DNA from: Pseudomonas frederiksbergensis
Lineage (GTDB): Bacteria; Pseudomonadota; Gammaproteobacteria; Pseudomonadales; Pseudomonadaceae
Length of the DNA: 64,000 nt
NCBI RefSeq assembly: GCF_900105495.1
Contig: NZ_FNTF01000002.1
Coordinates: 347,501 to 411,500 of the forward strand
Direction: 5' to 3'
This document shows positions 40,043-50,683 of this stretch, one piece after another. Every line of letters begins with the position of its first letter. The first letter of the stretch is position 1. The position numbers were made by a program, and so were the translations under genes. The notes beneath the pieces are model-generated. The model was not told the DNA's origin and did not search any database. It worked only from the letters and a program-made list of their open reading frames with translations.

Positions 40043-40923
40043 TGGCAACGTATGCCGTCGGCGATCTGCAGGGCTGCCTTCAAGCACTGCAATGCCTGCT
40101 CAAGCAAGTCGCCTTCGACCCGACACGGGATCGTCTGTGGCTGGTCGGCGATCTGGTCAACCGTGGCCCGCAGTCGCTGGACACCTTGCGCTTCCTCTAT
40201 AGCATCCGCGAATCGCTGGTGTGCGTGCTCGGCAACCACGACCTGCACTTGCTGGCCGCCGGGAAAAACATCGAACGCCTGAAGAAGTCCGACACCCTGC
40301 TCGAGATTCTGGGAGCGCCCGATAGCGCGGAACTGCTGGAGTGGCTGCGCCAGCAAAAACTCATGCATTACGACGAACAACGCGATGTTGCCCTGGTACA
40401 TGCTGGCATTCCGCCGCAGTGGTCGCTGCGCAAAGCCTTGAAGTACGCCGCCGAAGTCGAGGCTGCATTGCGCGACGATAACCTGTTGCCGCCCTACCTC
40501 GACGGCATGTACGGCAACGATCCGGCGAAATGGGACAACGACCTCAAAGGCGTGACACGCTTGCGGGTGATTACCAACTATTTCACCCGCATGCGGTTTT
40601 GTACCGCCGAGGGCAAGCTTGACCTCAAAAGCAAGGAAGGCCTCGATAATGCGCCACCGGGCTACAAACCCTGGTTTCAACACAAAGAGCGCAAGACCAA
40701 GGGCCTTAAGATCATCTTCGGCCACTGGGCCGCTCTGGAAGGCCGATGCAATGAGCCGGGCATCTCGGCCCTCGACACCGGTTGTGTCTGGGGTGGCGCC
40801 TTGACCCTGATGAATGTCGACACCGGTGAACGCCTGTCTTGCAAATGCGATGAGCATGGCCTTGCCCTGCCGCCAGTCGCCGCACCTATCCCCGAACCAT
40901 CGTCAGCAAGCGCCCCGCGCTAG
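40042..40923 (+). CDS. apaH: Bis(5'-nucleosyl)-tetraphosphatase, symmetrical
   Basis: Hydrolyses Ap4A to ADP, limiting alarmone build-up and RNA Np4 caps. It has 293 residues. Metallophosphatase motifs are GDLQG at residues 7-11, GDLVNRG near 38, GNHD near 66, and the His-rich FGHWAALEG near 230. It follows apaG with a one-base overlap and precedes glpE. Confidence 0.96.
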   Translation: MATYAVGDLQGCLQALQCLLKQVAFDPTRDRLWLVGDLVNRGPQSLDTLRFLYSIRESLVCVLGNHDLHLLAAGKNIERLKKSDTLLEILGAPDSAELLEWLRQQKLMHYDEQRDVALVHAGIPPQWSLRKALKYAAEVEAALRDDNLLPPYLDGMYGNDPAKWDNDLKGVTRLRVITNYFTRMRFCTAEGKLDLKSKEGLDNAPPGYKPWFQHKERKTKGLKIIFGHWAALEGRCNEPGISALDTGCVWGGALTLMNVDTGERLSCKCDEHGLALPPVAAPIPEPSSASAPR

Positions 40924-40956
40924 ACTGCGCTTTCAGCCGAGCCACAGGAGCCCGCC

Positions 40957-41286
40957 ATGAGCGAATTCAAACGTATCCCCCCGGAACAGGCCCAAGCCCT
41001 GCGCGAGCAAGGCGCGGTAGTGGTCGATGTCCGCGACCCAGCAACTTTTGCCGCGCTGCACATCGCCGGCTCGAAGCATCTGGATAACCACTCCCTCTCG
41101 GATTTCATCCGCGCTGCCGACCTCGACGCACCGACCGTGGTCGTCTGCTACCACGGCAACTCCAGTCAGAGCGCCGCCGCGTACCTCATTAGTCAGGGCT
41201 TCTCCGACGTCTACAGCATGGATGGCGGTTTTGAGCTGTGGCGTACGACTTATCCTTCGGAAACGGCGCAAGGCACTTCCGAATAA
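40957..41286 (+). CDS. glpE: Thiosulfate sulfurtransferase GlpE (rhodanese)
   Basis: Single-domain rhodanese, 109 residues, moving sulfane sulfur from thiosulfate to cyanide or thioredoxin. The active-site loop is [13 protein letters not shown] with the catalytic Cys (about residue 66). N-terminal [10 protein letters not shown] is the usual rhodanese start. It lies 33 bases after apaH, probably on the same transcript. The gene name comes from E. coli; no glp genes are nearby. Confidence 0.92.
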   Translation: MSEFKRIPPEQAQALREQGAVVVDVRDPATFAALHIAGSKHLDNHSLSDFIRAADLDAPTVVVCYHGNSSQSAAAYLISQGFSDVYSMDGGFELWRTTYPSETAQGTSE

Positions 41287-41582
41287 TTTTTTTGTAACGC
41301 GCAAGCCCCGTCCCCCGGGGGCTAGCGCGGTGGCAGACGAACGGTCTGCCACAACTAATTACGTATCTCGCCTTTACCTGCCGAATAAGCAACTATCCTT
41401 AAGCGCAGGCCATCCAAAACAGGGGAGAGCCGGTACACCGGCGCGCGGGTCATCGGGAGTAGCTTTCGGGGTCGTCAGCTTCGAAAGAGTTCTGGGGGGT
41501 AAACAGCGACTGCATATTCGGTCGCTGCCAGCATCGACTGAATGATCCGGCGTCGGCTCCACGTATCGAGCGAGGTGACGTC
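41287..41582. promoter_or_regulatory. Upstream region of prkA
   Basis: Nearly 300 bp. It contains two stems just after glpE (around 41297-41325, and GTGGCAGAC/GTCTGCCAC near 41330-41352) that may end the lptD-glpE transcript. CTATCCTTAA at about 41392-41401 resembles a sigma-S -10 element (CTATACTT). This would agree with stress control of the cluster known in E. coli, but the match is weak. The prkA ribosome site GAGGTGACGTC precedes its ATG. Confidence 0.35.
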
Positions 41583-43505
41583 ATGAGTATCTTTAGCCAC
41601 TTCCAACAACGCTTCGAGTCCACACGCCAGGAAGAACTCTCGCTGCAAGAGTATCTTGAACTGTGCAAAAGCGACCGTAGCGCCTACGCTTCCGCCGCCG
41701 AGCGTCTGTTACTGGCCATCGGTGAGCCGGAGCTTCTCGACACTTCGGCCAACTCGAGGCTGTCGCGGATCTTTTCCAACAAGGTAATCCGCCGCTATCC
41801 GGCCTTTGAAGACTTCCACGGGATGGAAGAATGCATTGACCAGATCGTGTCGTATTTCCGTCATGCCGCTCAGGGCCTGGAAGAGAAGAAGCAGATTCTC
41901 TATCTGCTCGGTCCTGTGGGTGGCGGTAAATCGTCCCTGGCCGAGAAGCTGAAACAGCTGATCGAAAAAGTGCCCTTCTACGCGATCAAGGGCTCGCCGG
42001 TATTCGAATCACCTCTGGGTCTGTTCAACGCCACCGAAGATGGCGCGATCCTCGAGGAAGACTTCGGCATTCCACGGCGCTACCTCAACACCATCATGTC
42101 GCCATGGGCGACCAAACGCCTCGCCGAGTTCGGCGGTGACATCAGCCAGTTCCGTGTGGTGAAGCTGTATCCGTCGATCCTCAACCAGATCGCAGTGGCC
42201 AAGACCGAGCCGGGAGATGAAAACAACCAGGACATTTCGGCACTGGTGGGCAAGGTCGATATCCGCAAACTCGAAGAATTCCCGCAGAACGATGCCGACG
42301 CCTACAGCTACTCGGGCGCACTGTGCCGGGCCAACCAGGGCCTGATGGAATTCGTCGAAATGTTCAAGGCGCCGATCAAGGTGCTGCACCCACTGCTGAC
42401 CGCCACCCAGGAAGGCAACTACAACAGTACCGAAGGTCTGGGGGCCATTCCGTTTACCGGGATCCTGCTGGCCCACTCCAACGAATCGGAATGGCATACC
42501 TTCCGCAACAACAAGAACAACGAAGCCTTCATCGATCGGATCTACATCGTCAAAGTGCCGTACTGCCTGCGGGTCAGCGACGAAGTGAAGATCTACGACA
42601 AGCTCTTGTTCAACAGCTCCCTGGCCAAGGCTCACTGCGCGCCTGACACCCTGAAGATGCTTGCCCAGTTCACCGTACTGTCGCGACTCAAAGAGCCGGA
42701 AAACTCCAACATCTACTCCAAGATGCGCGTGTACGACGGTGAAAACCTCAAGGACACCGATCCGAAGGCCAAGTCGATCCAGGAATACCGCGACAACGCG
42801 GGTGTCGACGAAGGCATGAACGGCCTGTCGACTCGCTTCGCGTTCAAGATCCTGTCGAAAGTGTTCAACTTCGATCCGCACGAAATCGCTGCCAACCCGG
42901 TGCACTTGCTTTACGTGCTGGAACAACAGATCGAACAGGAACAATTCCAGGCGGAAACCCGCGAACGCTATCTGCGCTTCCTCAAGGAGTACCTGGCACC
43001 GCGTTATATCGAGTTCATCGGCAAGGAAATCCAGACCGCCTACCTCGAGTCTTACAGCGAGTATGGCCAGAACATCTTCGATCGCTATGTGCTGTACGCC
43101 GACTTCTGGATCCAGGACCAGGAATACCGCGACCCGGAAACCGGCGAGATCCTCAACCGCGTAGCGCTGAACGAAGAACTGGAGAAAATCGAAAAACCGG
43201 CCGGCATCAGCAATCCGAAGGATTTCCGCAACGAAATCGTCAACTTCGTACTGCGTGCCCGGGCCAACAACAACGGCAAGAACCCGACCTGGCTCAGCTA
43301 CGAAAAACTGCGGGTGGTCATCGAGAAGAAAATGTTCTCCAACACCGAGGACCTCCTGCCAGTCATCAGCTTCAACGCCAAGGCCAGCAAAGAGGACCAG
43401 CAGAAGCACAACGACTTCGTCACACGGATGGTCGAGCGGGGCTACACCGACAAACAGGTACGACTGCTGTCCGAGTGGTACCTGCGGGTCAGAAAATCAC
43501 AATAA
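41583..43505 (+). CDS. prkA: PrkA family serine protein kinase (YeaG)
   Basis: AAA-type protein kinase of 640 residues, first gene of the conserved prkA-yeaH-spoVR (yeaG-yeaH-ycgB) cluster linked to stationary phase and nitrogen stress. The P-loop GPVGGGKSS begins at G110. The N-terminal AAA part is followed by a C-terminal PrkA kinase domain (about 390-640). The substrate in Pseudomonas is not known. A 201-bp gap with a stem-loop separates it from yeaH. Confidence 0.94.
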   Translation: MSIFSHFQQRFESTRQEELSLQEYLELCKSDRSAYASAAERLLLAIGEPELLDTSANSRLSRIFSNKVIRRYPAFEDFHGMEECIDQIVSYFRHAAQGLEEKKQILYLLGPVGGGKSSLAEKLKQLIEKVPFYAIKGSPVFESPLGLFNATEDGAILEEDFGIPRRYLNTIMSPWATKRLAEFGGDISQFRVVKLYPSILNQIAVAKTEPGDENNQDISALVGKVDIRKLEEFPQNDADAYSYSGALCRANQGLMEFVEMFKAPIKVLHPLLTATQEGNYNSTEGLGAIPFTGILLAHSNESEWHTFRNNKNNEAFIDRIYIVKVPYCLRVSDEVKIYDKLLFNSSLAKAHCAPDTLKMLAQFTVLSRLKEPENSNIYSKMRVYDGENLKDTDPKAKSIQEYRDNAGVDEGMNGLSTRFAFKILSKVFNFDPHEIAANPVHLLYVLEQQIEQEQFQAETRERYLRFLKEYLAPRYIEFIGKEIQTAYLESYSEYGQNIFDRYVLYADFWIQDQEYRDPETGEILNRVALNEELEKIEKPAGISNPKDFRNEIVNFVLRARANNNGKNPTWLSYEKLRVVIEKKMFSNTEDLLPVISFNAKASKEDQQKHNDFVTRMVERGYTDKQVRLLSEWYLRVRKSQ

Positions 43506-43535
43506 CCCGCTGCCGGTCAGACCGGTTGTCGTCAG

Positions 43536-43577
43536 CCAGAGGCCTGTGTACGCGTTTTCTGTTACACAGACCTCTGG
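43536..43577 (+). other. Stem-loop between prkA and yeaH
   Basis: Arms 43536-43550 (CCAGAGGCCTGTGTA) and 43563-43577 (TACACAGACCTCTGG) pair over 15 bp with one G-T type mismatch and a 12-base loop. No T run follows, so it looks like an RNA processing or stabilising element, not a terminator. Confidence 0.6.
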
Positions 43578-43706
43578 AAGGTGTTCGAAAGTCGGTAGCG
43601 AGGTCAGTCAGCGTCCAAAAGCGCTTGGGGGAGCGTGCACATCCCTTGGCACCGTCGATGCTGCATAACCGCTCGCCCCTTTCAGGACAGCTTCTAAGGA
43701 GCAGTC

Positions 43707-44978
43707 ATGAGCTATGTGATCGACCGACGTCTCAATGGCAAGAACAAGAGCACGGTGAACCGTCAGCGGTTTCTGCGGCGTTACCGTGATCACATCAAAA
43801 AGGCTGTCGAAGAGGCGGTCAGCCGGCGCTCCATTACCGATATGGAACACGGCGAACAAATCAGCATTCCCGGTCGCGACATTGACGAGCCGGTGCTTCA
43901 CCACGGTCGCGGTGGCAAGCAGACCGTCGTGCACCCGGGCAACAAGGAGTTCACCAGTGGCGAGCACATTGCCCGTCCGCCCGGAGGTGGCGGTGGCAGA
44001 GGGCCGGGCAAGGCCGGCAACACGGGCGAAGGGATGGACGAGTTCGTCTTCCAGATCACCCAGGAGGAATTCCTCGAATTCATGTTCGAGGACCTCGAGC
44101 TGCCGAACCTGGTCAAGCGCAACCTGACCGGCACCGACACCTTCAAGACCGTTCGTGCCGGGATCAGTAACGAAGGCAATCCGTCGCGGATCAACATCAT
44201 CCGCACCTTGCGCTCGGCCCATGCTCGGCGCATCGCCCTGTCTGGCAGCAGCCGGGCAAAATTACGCGAGGCCAAGGAAGAACTGCTGCGCCTCAAGCGT
44301 GAAGAGCCAGACAACTTCGGCGACATTCAGAAAGTCGAGGCGGAAATCGAAAAACTCAGTGCGCGCATTCATCGCGTACCGTTCCTCGATACCTTCGACC
44401 TCAAGTACAACTTGCTCATCAAGCAGCCCAACCCCAGTTCCAAGGCGGTAATGTTCTGCCTGATGGACGTGTCCGGCTCCATGACCCAAGCGACCAAGGA
44501 CATCGCCAAGCGTTTCTTTATCCTGCTGTACCTGTTTCTCAAGCGTAACTACGACAAGATCGACGTCGTGTTCATTCGCCACCACACCAGTGCCCGGGAA
44601 GTGGACGAAGAAGAGTTTTTCTATTCTCGCGAAACCGGCGGCACCATCGTTTCCAGCGCCTTGAAACTGATGCAGGAGATCATGGCCGAACGCTATCCGA
44701 GCAATGAGTGGAACATCTATGCCGCCCAGGCTTCCGACGGCGATAACTGGAACGACGACTCGCCGATCTGCCGCGACATTCTGATCAACCAGATCATGCC
44801 GTTCGTGCAGTACTACACTTACGTTGAGATTACCCCGCGCGAACATCAGGCCCTGTGGTTCGAGTACGAACGCATCGCCGAAGCCTTCTCTGACACTTTT
44901 GCCCAGCAACAACTGGTCTCGGCCGGGGATATCTATCCGGTCTTCCGTGAACTCTTCCAGCGCAGGTTAGTGACATGA
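43707..44978 (+). CDS. yeaH: YeaH family protein (DUF444, VWA-like)
   Basis: A 423-residue protein of the cluster, function unknown. The C-terminal half is a von Willebrand A-like domain whose metal-site motif DVSGSM has D254, S256 and S258. The N-terminal part is basic ([20 protein letters not shown]), with a Gly-rich linker ([15 protein letters not shown]) near residues 91-105. A scaffold or adaptor role for PrkA and SpoVR is plausible but not shown. It overlaps spoVR by 4 bp. Confidence 0.92.
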   Translation: MSYVIDRRLNGKNKSTVNRQRFLRRYRDHIKKAVEEAVSRRSITDMEHGEQISIPGRDIDEPVLHHGRGGKQTVVHPGNKEFTSGEHIARPPGGGGGRGPGKAGNTGEGMDEFVFQITQEEFLEFMFEDLELPNLVKRNLTGTDTFKTVRAGISNEGNPSRINIIRTLRSAHARRIALSGSSRAKLREAKEELLRLKREEPDNFGDIQKVEAEIEKLSARIHRVPFLDTFDLKYNLLIKQPNPSSKAVMFCLMDVSGSMTQATKDIAKRFFILLYLFLKRNYDKIDVVFIRHHTSAREVDEEEFFYSRETGGTIVSSALKLMQEIMAERYPSNEWNIYAAQASDGDNWNDDSPICRDILINQIMPFVQYYTYVEITPREHQALWFEYERIAEAFSDTFAQQQLVSAGDIYPVFRELFQRRLVT

Positions 44979-46537
44979 CCGCCAAAGAGCAGAAGCGCCA
45001 ACCCATTTCCACCGGCTCCGAATGGACGTTCGAGCTGATTCAGGCCTACGACAAAGAAATCAGTCGTCTGGCGGCTCGCTACGCGCTCGATACTTACCCC
45101 AACCAGATCGAAGTGATCACCGCCGAGCAAATGATGGACGCCTACGCCTCCGTCGGCATGCCGCTGGGTTATCACCATTGGTCCTACGGCAAACACTTCC
45201 TCAGCACCGAGAAATCCTACAGTCGCGGCCAGATGGGGCTGGCGTACGAAATCGTGATCAACTCGGACCCTTGCATCGCCTACTTGATGGAAGAAAACAC
45301 CATCTGCATGCAGGCTTTGGTCGTTGCCCATGCCTGCTACGGGCATAACAGCTTTTTCAAAGGCAATTACCTGTTCCGCACCTGGACTGACGCCAGTTCG
45401 ATCATTGATTACCTGGTGTTCGCCAAGCAATACATCATGCAGTGCGAAGAGCGCCACGGTATCGACGCGGTCGAGGACTTGCTGGATTCCTGCCATGCCC
45501 TGATGAACTATGGAGTCGATCGCTACAAACGCCCGTATCCGATTTCCGCCGAAGAAGAACGTCGCCGGCAAAAGGATCGGGAAGAGCATTTGCAGAAGCA
45601 GATCAACGATCTGTGGCGGACCATTCCAAAAGGTGCGGACAAGTACAGCGACAAGGACAACGCGCGCTTCCCCGCCGAACCTCAGGAAAACATCCTCTAC
45701 TTCATCGAAAAACACGCACCACTGCTGGAACCATGGCAGCGGGAAATCGTGCGGATCGTGCGCAAGATCGCCCAGTATTTCTACCCGCAACGTCAGACCC
45801 AGGTGATGAACGAGGGCTGGGCCACGTTCTGGCATTACACCCTGATGAACGACCTGTATGACGAAGGCCTGGTGACCGACGGCTTCATGATGGAGTTTTT
45901 GACGTCCCACACCAGCGTGGTCTATCAACCCGGCTTCGACAGCCCCTACTACAACGGCATCAACCCCTACACCTTGGGTTTTGCCATGTACCGGGACATC
46001 CGCCGCATGTGTGAACACCCTACCGAAGAGGACTACCGCTGGTTCCCTGAAATTGCCGGCACCGACTGGCTGTCGAGCATCAAGTTCGCCATGAGCAGCT
46101 TCAAGGATGAAAGCTTCATCCTGCAATACCTGTCACCCCAGGTGATCCGCGACCTGAAGTTGTTCAGCATTCTCGATGACGACCAGAAGGAGGATCTGCT
46201 GGTCCCGGCCATTCATGACGAAGGTGGCTACCGCATCATCCGTGAAACCCTGGCGGCGCAGTACAACCTCGGCAATCGTGAACCCAACGTGCAGATCTAC
46301 AGCATCGACCGGCGCGGTGACCGCTCCCTGACCTTACGTCACCAGCAACACGACCGTAAACCGCTGGGCGAGTCCACCGAGGAAGTGCTCAAGCACCTCC
46401 ACCGCCTGTGGGGCTTCGATATTCATCTGGAAACCCTCCAAGGCGACCAGGTGATGAAAACCCATCATGTTCCGCCCAGAGGCGAGCACGCTGAAGGCGA
46501 TTACGGGCGACTGGACCTGGCCGTTATTCATCTTTGA
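44975..46537 (+). CDS. ycgB: SpoVR family protein (YcgB)
   Basis: A 520-residue SpoVR-family protein, the third member of the stress cluster; the name comes from a Bacillus spore cortex gene, but this organism does not sporulate. Marks include [11 protein letters not shown] near residue 65, [16 protein letters not shown] near 125 and [14 protein letters not shown] near 280. The last resembles a metallopeptidase-like helix, with HxxxH-type histidines in HACYGHN. No catalytic activity is known to me. Confidence 0.93.
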   Translation: MTAKEQKRQPISTGSEWTFELIQAYDKEISRLAARYALDTYPNQIEVITAEQMMDAYASVGMPLGYHHWSYGKHFLSTEKSYSRGQMGLAYEIVINSDPCIAYLMEENTICMQALVVAHACYGHNSFFKGNYLFRTWTDASSIIDYLVFAKQYIMQCEERHGIDAVEDLLDSCHALMNYGVDRYKRPYPISAEEERRRQKDREEHLQKQINDLWRTIPKGADKYSDKDNARFPAEPQENILYFIEKHAPLLEPWQREIVRIVRKIAQYFYPQRQTQVMNEGWATFWHYTLMNDLYDEGLVTDGFMMEFLTSHTSVVYQPGFDSPYYNGINPYTLGFAMYRDIRRMCEHPTEEDYRWFPEIAGTDWLSSIKFAMSSFKDESFILQYLSPQVIRDLKLFSILDDDQKEDLLVPAIHDEGGYRIIRETLAAQYNLGNREPNVQIYSIDRRGDRSLTLRHQQHDRKPLGESTEEVLKHLHRLWGFDIHLETLQGDQVMKTHHVPPRGEHAEGDYGRLDLAVIHL

Positions 46538-46600
46538 TCCCGTTTCGGCCTCCGGAAGTTCGACGCAAAGGTTATTCTGTCGAGCTAACGGAGGTTTTTT

Positions 46601-47830
46601 ATGCGGATTTATAAAGTCGGCGGTGCGGTACGCGATCGCCTGCTGGGCAAGCCTGTCACCGACATCGACTGGGTTGTGGTTGGCGCCACCACTGAAGAAA
46701 TGCTCGCCAAGGGCTTTCGCCCGGTAGGCGCGGACTTCCCGGTGTTCCTTCACCCAAAAAGCGGCGAGGAATACGCCCTCGCCCGCACCGAACGCAAAAG
46801 CGGACGCGGTTACGGCGGCTTTACCTTTCACGCCAGCCCCGAAGTCACCCTCGAAGAAGACCTGATCCGTCGTGACCTGACCATCAACGCCATGGCCGAA
46901 GACGATCAGCAGAACCTGACCGATCCTTACCACGGCCAGCGCGACCTCGAGGCGCGCTTGCTTCGTCACGTTTCCCCCGCGTTTGCCGAAGATCCGCTCA
47001 GGGTTCTGCGCGTTGCCCGCTTCGCAGCTCGTTATGCGGGGCTCGGTTTCACCGTGGCGCCGGAGACACTGGAACTGATGCGCCAACTCAGCGAGTCAGG
47101 TGAACTGGAAGCCTTGACCGCCGAACGCAGCTGGAAGGAAATTTCCCGCGCCCTGATGGAAGATCAGCCACAGGTGTTCATCGAAGTGCTGCGCGAATGT
47201 GGCGCTCTCAAAGTATTAATGCCGGAAGTCGATGCCCTGTTCGGCGTGCCGCAACCGGAAGCCCATCACCCCGAAATCGACACCGGCGTGCACACTTTGA
47301 GCGTGCTGGAACAGGCCGCGCGGCACAAACAACCACTTACCGTGCGTTGGGCCTGCCTGCTGCACGACCTCGGCAAGGGACTGACGCCCGAGGCAGAGTG
47401 GCCCCGACACATAGCTCATGAGCACAAGGGCTTGAAGCTGATCAAAGCGGTCAACGAACGCTTCAAGGCGCCGAAGGACTGTCAGGAACTGGCTCTATTG
47501 GTGGGCGAATATCACACCCACGGCCATCGCGCGCTGGAACTGAAGCCGTCGACTTTGCTGGAGTTGCTGCAGAGTTTTGACATTTACCGTCGGCCGCAGC
47601 GGTTCGAGGAATTTATCGCGGCGTGCGAGATGGACGCCCGAGGACGTAAAGGGCTGGAGCAGCGAAGTTATCCACAGGCTGATTATTTGCGCGGAGCAGC
47701 GAATGCTGCGCGGGCTGTAGCGGTTCAGCCGTTGCTGGACAAGGGATTCAAAGGACCGGAGCTGGGCGAGGCGATCAAGCGCGAGCGGCTCAAGGCGCTG
47801 AAGGCTTACAAAGACGCGGCGTCTGCCTGA
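46601..47830 (+). CDS. cca: Multifunctional CCA tRNA nucleotidyltransferase with HD domain
   Basis: Adds or repairs CCA at tRNA 3' ends. It has 409 residues. The nucleotidyltransferase signature [12 protein letters not shown] is at the N-terminus with the DxD pair in [18 protein letters not shown] is the RRD NTP-template motif. The C-terminal HD domain (LLHDLGKG near 248) makes this the phosphatase/phosphodiesterase-bearing form. It is convergent with folK across a REP pair. Confidence 0.96.
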   Translation: MRIYKVGGAVRDRLLGKPVTDIDWVVVGATTEEMLAKGFRPVGADFPVFLHPKSGEEYALARTERKSGRGYGGFTFHASPEVTLEEDLIRRDLTINAMAEDDQQNLTDPYHGQRDLEARLLRHVSPAFAEDPLRVLRVARFAARYAGLGFTVAPETLELMRQLSESGELEALTAERSWKEISRALMEDQPQVFIEVLRECGALKVLMPEVDALFGVPQPEAHHPEIDTGVHTLSVLEQAARHKQPLTVRWACLLHDLGKGLTPEAEWPRHIAHEHKGLKLIKAVNERFKAPKDCQELALLVGEYHTHGHRALELKPSTLLELLQSFDIYRRPQRFEEFIAACEMDARGRKGLEQRSYPQADYLRGAANAARAVAVQPLLDKGFKGPELGEAIKRERLKALKAYKDAASA

Positions 47831-47835
47831 AAAAG

Positions 47836-47901
47836 CTTCGCGAGCAAGCCCGCTCCCACAAGGTCAGCGCAAGCCCTGTGGGAGCGGGCTTGCTCGCGAA
47901 G
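47836..47901. repeat. REP inverted pair (REPIN), perfect 25-bp arms
   Basis: Arms 47836-47860 and 47877-47901 are perfect inverted copies; the core is GAGCGGGCTTGCTCGCGAA, the same subtype as at 30942. It separates the convergent cca and folK genes. Confidence 0.9.
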
Positions 47902-47913
47902 GCGTCATCCGCA

Positions 47914-48432
47914 TCACAACAATGCTGAAGGGGTCAACTGCTCGCCGCGCCACTCAAACGCCACCGGCGCCAACACCTGATCAATCTGCGCCTCACGCCA
48001 CAACGTCGCAAAACTCTTGCCCACACCCGGATGCACGCGATCCGGCGCAATCAGCGACAACGGCCACAACACGAAGGCATTTTTCAGAATTTCTGCCCGC
48101 GGCAGGATCAAGCCATCGAAGTTGCCCACCAGATCACCGAACAGCAACACGTCGATATCCAGCGGCAAGCCTTTGCGGTCCGGCGCATAACGGCCATTGT
48201 CCGCCTCGATGAATTTCAGCCGGCGATCCAGTTCCATCAGCGGCAAATCGGTAAAAGCCGATACCACAAAATTGAAGAAAGGCCCGCTCTTGATCCCCAC
48301 CGGTTGACTTTCGAACACCGCCGAGCAGCGTATATCCACGAGGAAACCGGCCAAGGCTTCCAGGCCAGCCTGCAAATGGGATTCGCGCTCGATATTGCTA
48401 CCGAGCCCGAGAAACACCTGAGTCAGCGACAT
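47914..48432 (-). CDS. folK: 2-amino-4-hydroxy-6-hydroxymethyldihydropteridine pyrophosphokinase
   Basis: Folate synthesis: transfers pyrophosphate from ATP to the pterin. It has 172 residues. Family marks are FLGLGSNIERESHLQAGLEAL at the start and LPLDIDVLLFGD near 90 with the metal-binding Asp pair. RAEILKNAFVLWPL resembles the usual PHPRxxxRxFVLxPL but lacks the first PH and R, so activity may differ from the main FolK. It overlaps folB by 10 bases. Confidence 0.9.
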   Translation of the reverse strand: MSLTQVFLGLGSNIERESHLQAGLEALAGFLVDIRCSAVFESQPVGIKSGPFFNFVVSAFTDLPLMELDRRLKFIEADNGRYAPDRKGLPLDIDVLLFGDLVGNFDGLILPRAEILKNAFVLWPLSLIAPDRVHPGVGKSFATLWREAQIDQVLAPVAFEWRGEQLTPSALL

Positions 48433-48779
48433 CCGCGCTCAATCTCCACGCCCACACCGCCTGTGGCAGCCGGGATGGCGCCTGGCTTGGTCAGCTTGAG
48501 GCGCATCCAGGTGATATTGAATTCGCTCATCAGGACTTCAGCCAGACGCTCGGCGAAGGTCTCGACCAGTTGGAACTGCGCCTGCTCGGCAAAGGCCTGG
48601 ATACGCGACGACACACTGGCGTAATCGAGTGCCAGCGTCAGGTCATCACCGGCCGCGGCCGGGCGATTATCCCAGGCGAAACTCAGATCAAGACGCAAGC
48701 ACTGTCGGATGCCTCGCTCCCAGTCGTAGGCACCAATCACGGTGTCGACTTCCAGGCCCTCGATAAACACTCTGTCCAA
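48423..48779 (-). CDS. folB: Dihydroneopterin aldolase
   Basis: Cuts dihydroneopterin to hydroxymethylpterin, the substrate of FolK. It has 118 residues from TTG 48779 ([16 protein letters not shown]), with GGAG eight bases upstream. The longer frame to 48803 has no better site. Catalytic residues are expected at E in EGLEV (about 8) and in the LTKPGAIP loop (Lys about 99). It is paired with folK and divergent from plsY. Confidence 0.93.
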   Translation of the reverse strand: MDRVFIEGLEVDTVIGAYDWERGIRQCLRLDLSFAWDNRPAAAGDDLTLALDYASVSSRIQAFAEQAQFQLVETFAERLAEVLMSEFNITWMRLKLTKPGAIPAATGGVGVEIERGCR

Positions 48780-48853
48780 GCACTTTTCTCCGCTGCACGA
48801 CAAGGGCGCAATGCGCCGTTAGAATCAGGGCGTCCTCGCCCGGAATAGTTAGC

Positions 48854-49423
48854 ATGTTTTGGTTACTGGCGACCCTCGCCTACCTGCTCGGCTCTCTGTC
48901 CTTCGCCATTTTGCTCAGCCGCCTGACCGGTAACCCCGATCCGCGAATGAGTGGCTCGGGCAATGCCGGCGCCACCAACATGTTGCGCCTGGCCGGCAAA
49001 AAACTTGCCGTTCTGACCTTGATCGGGGACCTCTTCAAAGGCCTGCTGCCGGTACTGATCGCCGGCGTTGCGGGCCTTTCGCTTCAAGAACAGGCCTGGA
49101 TCGGCGTCTGTGCCGTCATCGGCCACCTGTTCCCGTTGTACTTTCGCTTTCGCGGTGGCAAGGGTGTCGCCACCTCTGCCGGCATGCTGCTGGGACTCTA
49201 CCCGCCCGCCGCACTGCTGGCGGTCTGCGCCTGGCTGCTGACGTTCTACCTGACTCGCACCAGCTCACTGGCAGCCCTGATCGCCACACCGCTGACCCTG
49301 CCGCTGCTGGCCTGGCAAGAACCGGCGGCCCTGCTGCCCATGAGCGCACTCACGGGACTGATCGTCTGGCGTCATCGGGGCAATCTACGCGACCTGTTTG
49401 CCGGGCGCGAACGGCATTTTTAA
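48854..49423 (+). CDS. plsY: Glycerol-3-phosphate acyltransferase PlsY
   Basis: Membrane enzyme moving acyl from acyl-phosphate to glycerol-3-phosphate, the first step of phospholipid synthesis. It has 189 residues with about five spans. Signatures are [15 protein letters not shown] near 35, [21 protein letters not shown] near 95, and a final [18 protein letters not shown]. Confidence 0.95.
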   Translation: MFWLLATLAYLLGSLSFAILLSRLTGNPDPRMSGSGNAGATNMLRLAGKKLAVLTLIGDLFKGLLPVLIAGVAGLSLQEQAWIGVCAVIGHLFPLYFRFRGGKGVATSAGMLLGLYPPAALLAVCAWLLTFYLTRTSSLAALIATPLTLPLLAWQEPAALLPMSALTGLIVWRHRGNLRDLFAGRERHF

Positions 49424-49458
49424 ATACCGGGCATGAGCGCGGTTCATCCCGCACCTCA

Positions 49459-50484
49459 TCACAGCGCCGACAATTGCTCCATCGGCCAACGCGCCTGCAC
49501 GCTGATCGCCAGGCTTTCGTGCTGGCCGGCCTGCAAACGCTGGCAGCCGGCAAAGGCAATCATCGCGCCGTTGTCGGTGCAGAACTCTGGACGAGCATAA
49601 AAAACATCGCCCTTCATGTCGCCTAGCATCTTCTCCAGTGAGGTACGCAGCGCCTTGTTGGCGCTGACGCCGCCAGCGATCACCAAGCGCTTCATGCCGG
49701 CCTGTTTCAGGGCACGCTTGCACTTGATGGTCAAAGTCTCCACCACGGCCTGCTGGAACGCCAGCGAGATGTCGCAACGGGCTTGCTCGCTGTCGTCCCC
49801 GGCGCTGACGCTTTGCTGCCAGGTGTTCAGAGCGAAGGTTTTCAAGCCACTGAAACTGAAAGCCAGGCCCGGGCGATCGCACATCGGACGCGGGAAAGTG
49901 AAACGTCCTGCAACCCCTTGCTCCGCCAGGCGAGCGATTTCCGGGCCACCTGGATAATTGAGGCCCATCATCTTCGCGGTCTTGTCGAAAGCTTCACCGG
50001 CGGCATCGTCGAGGGTCTCGCCCAGGAGCGTGTATTGACCGATCCCGTCGACCTGAACCAGCTGCGTATGACCGCCAGACACCAACAAAGCGACGAACGG
50101 GAATTCTGGCGGCTGTGACTCCAGCATCGGCGCCAGCAGGTGACCTTCCATGTGGTGCACGCCCAGCGCCGGAATACCCCAGGCAAAGGCCAGCGCCTGA
50201 GCGCAGGAGGCTCCCACCAGCAAGGCACCGACCAGGCCAGGACCCGCGGTATAAGCGATGGCATCGATCTCGGTCGGCACACAGTCAGCCTCAGCCAACA
50301 CCTGACGAATCAAGGGCAGCATGCGCTTGACGTGATCACGCGAGGCCAACTCCGGCACGACCCCGCCATAGGCGCGGTGCAGGTCGATCTGGCTGAACAG
50401 CGCGTCGGCCAGCAGGCCGCGTTCACTGTCATATAATGCGACACCGGTTTCGTCGCAGGAGGTTTCTAATCCCAGTACTAGCAT
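49459..50484 (-). CDS. tsaD: tRNA N6-threonylcarbamoyladenosine synthase subunit TsaD
   Basis: Catalytic subunit of the t6A complex that modifies A37 of ANN-decoding tRNAs. It has 341 residues. The Kae1/TsaD metal motif is GVHHMEGHL (about 108-116), the N-terminal [12 protein letters not shown] and later LVSGGHTQL are diagnostic. It is divergent from rpsU, the usual arrangement in proteobacteria. Confidence 0.97.
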   Translation of the reverse strand: MLVLGLETSCDETGVALYDSERGLLADALFSQIDLHRAYGGVVPELASRDHVKRMLPLIRQVLAEADCVPTEIDAIAYTAGPGLVGALLVGASCAQALAFAWGIPALGVHHMEGHLLAPMLESQPPEFPFVALLVSGGHTQLVQVDGIGQYTLLGETLDDAAGEAFDKTAKMMGLNYPGGPEIARLAEQGVAGRFTFPRPMCDRPGLAFSFSGLKTFALNTWQQSVSAGDDSEQARCDISLAFQQAVVETLTIKCKRALKQAGMKRLVIAGGVSANKALRTSLEKMLGDMKGDVFYARPEFCTDNGAMIAFAGCQRLQAGQHESLAISVQARWPMEQLSAL

Positions 50485-50683
50485 GGGTTTGCGCCTTGTT
50501 TAGGCTGAATTCGAAGGCGCGCATAATAGTCGCCATGTGATGCCCCGACTAGCGGTTTTCGATCAGAGGCTTTGCATTCCGGGCGATGAGGGGTTAACAT
50601 CCGCAACCCTTAAAAACCGACGTCTTCAAGTGCTCTTTTGCCACGAGGATGTTGACCCCGGTAATGAATGAAGGTAGCTCTGG

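Noticed and set aside
42009..43409. A 466-codon frame antisense to prkA
   Set aside because: No similarity to anything I know, no ribosome site, and fully inside a conserved kinase gene.
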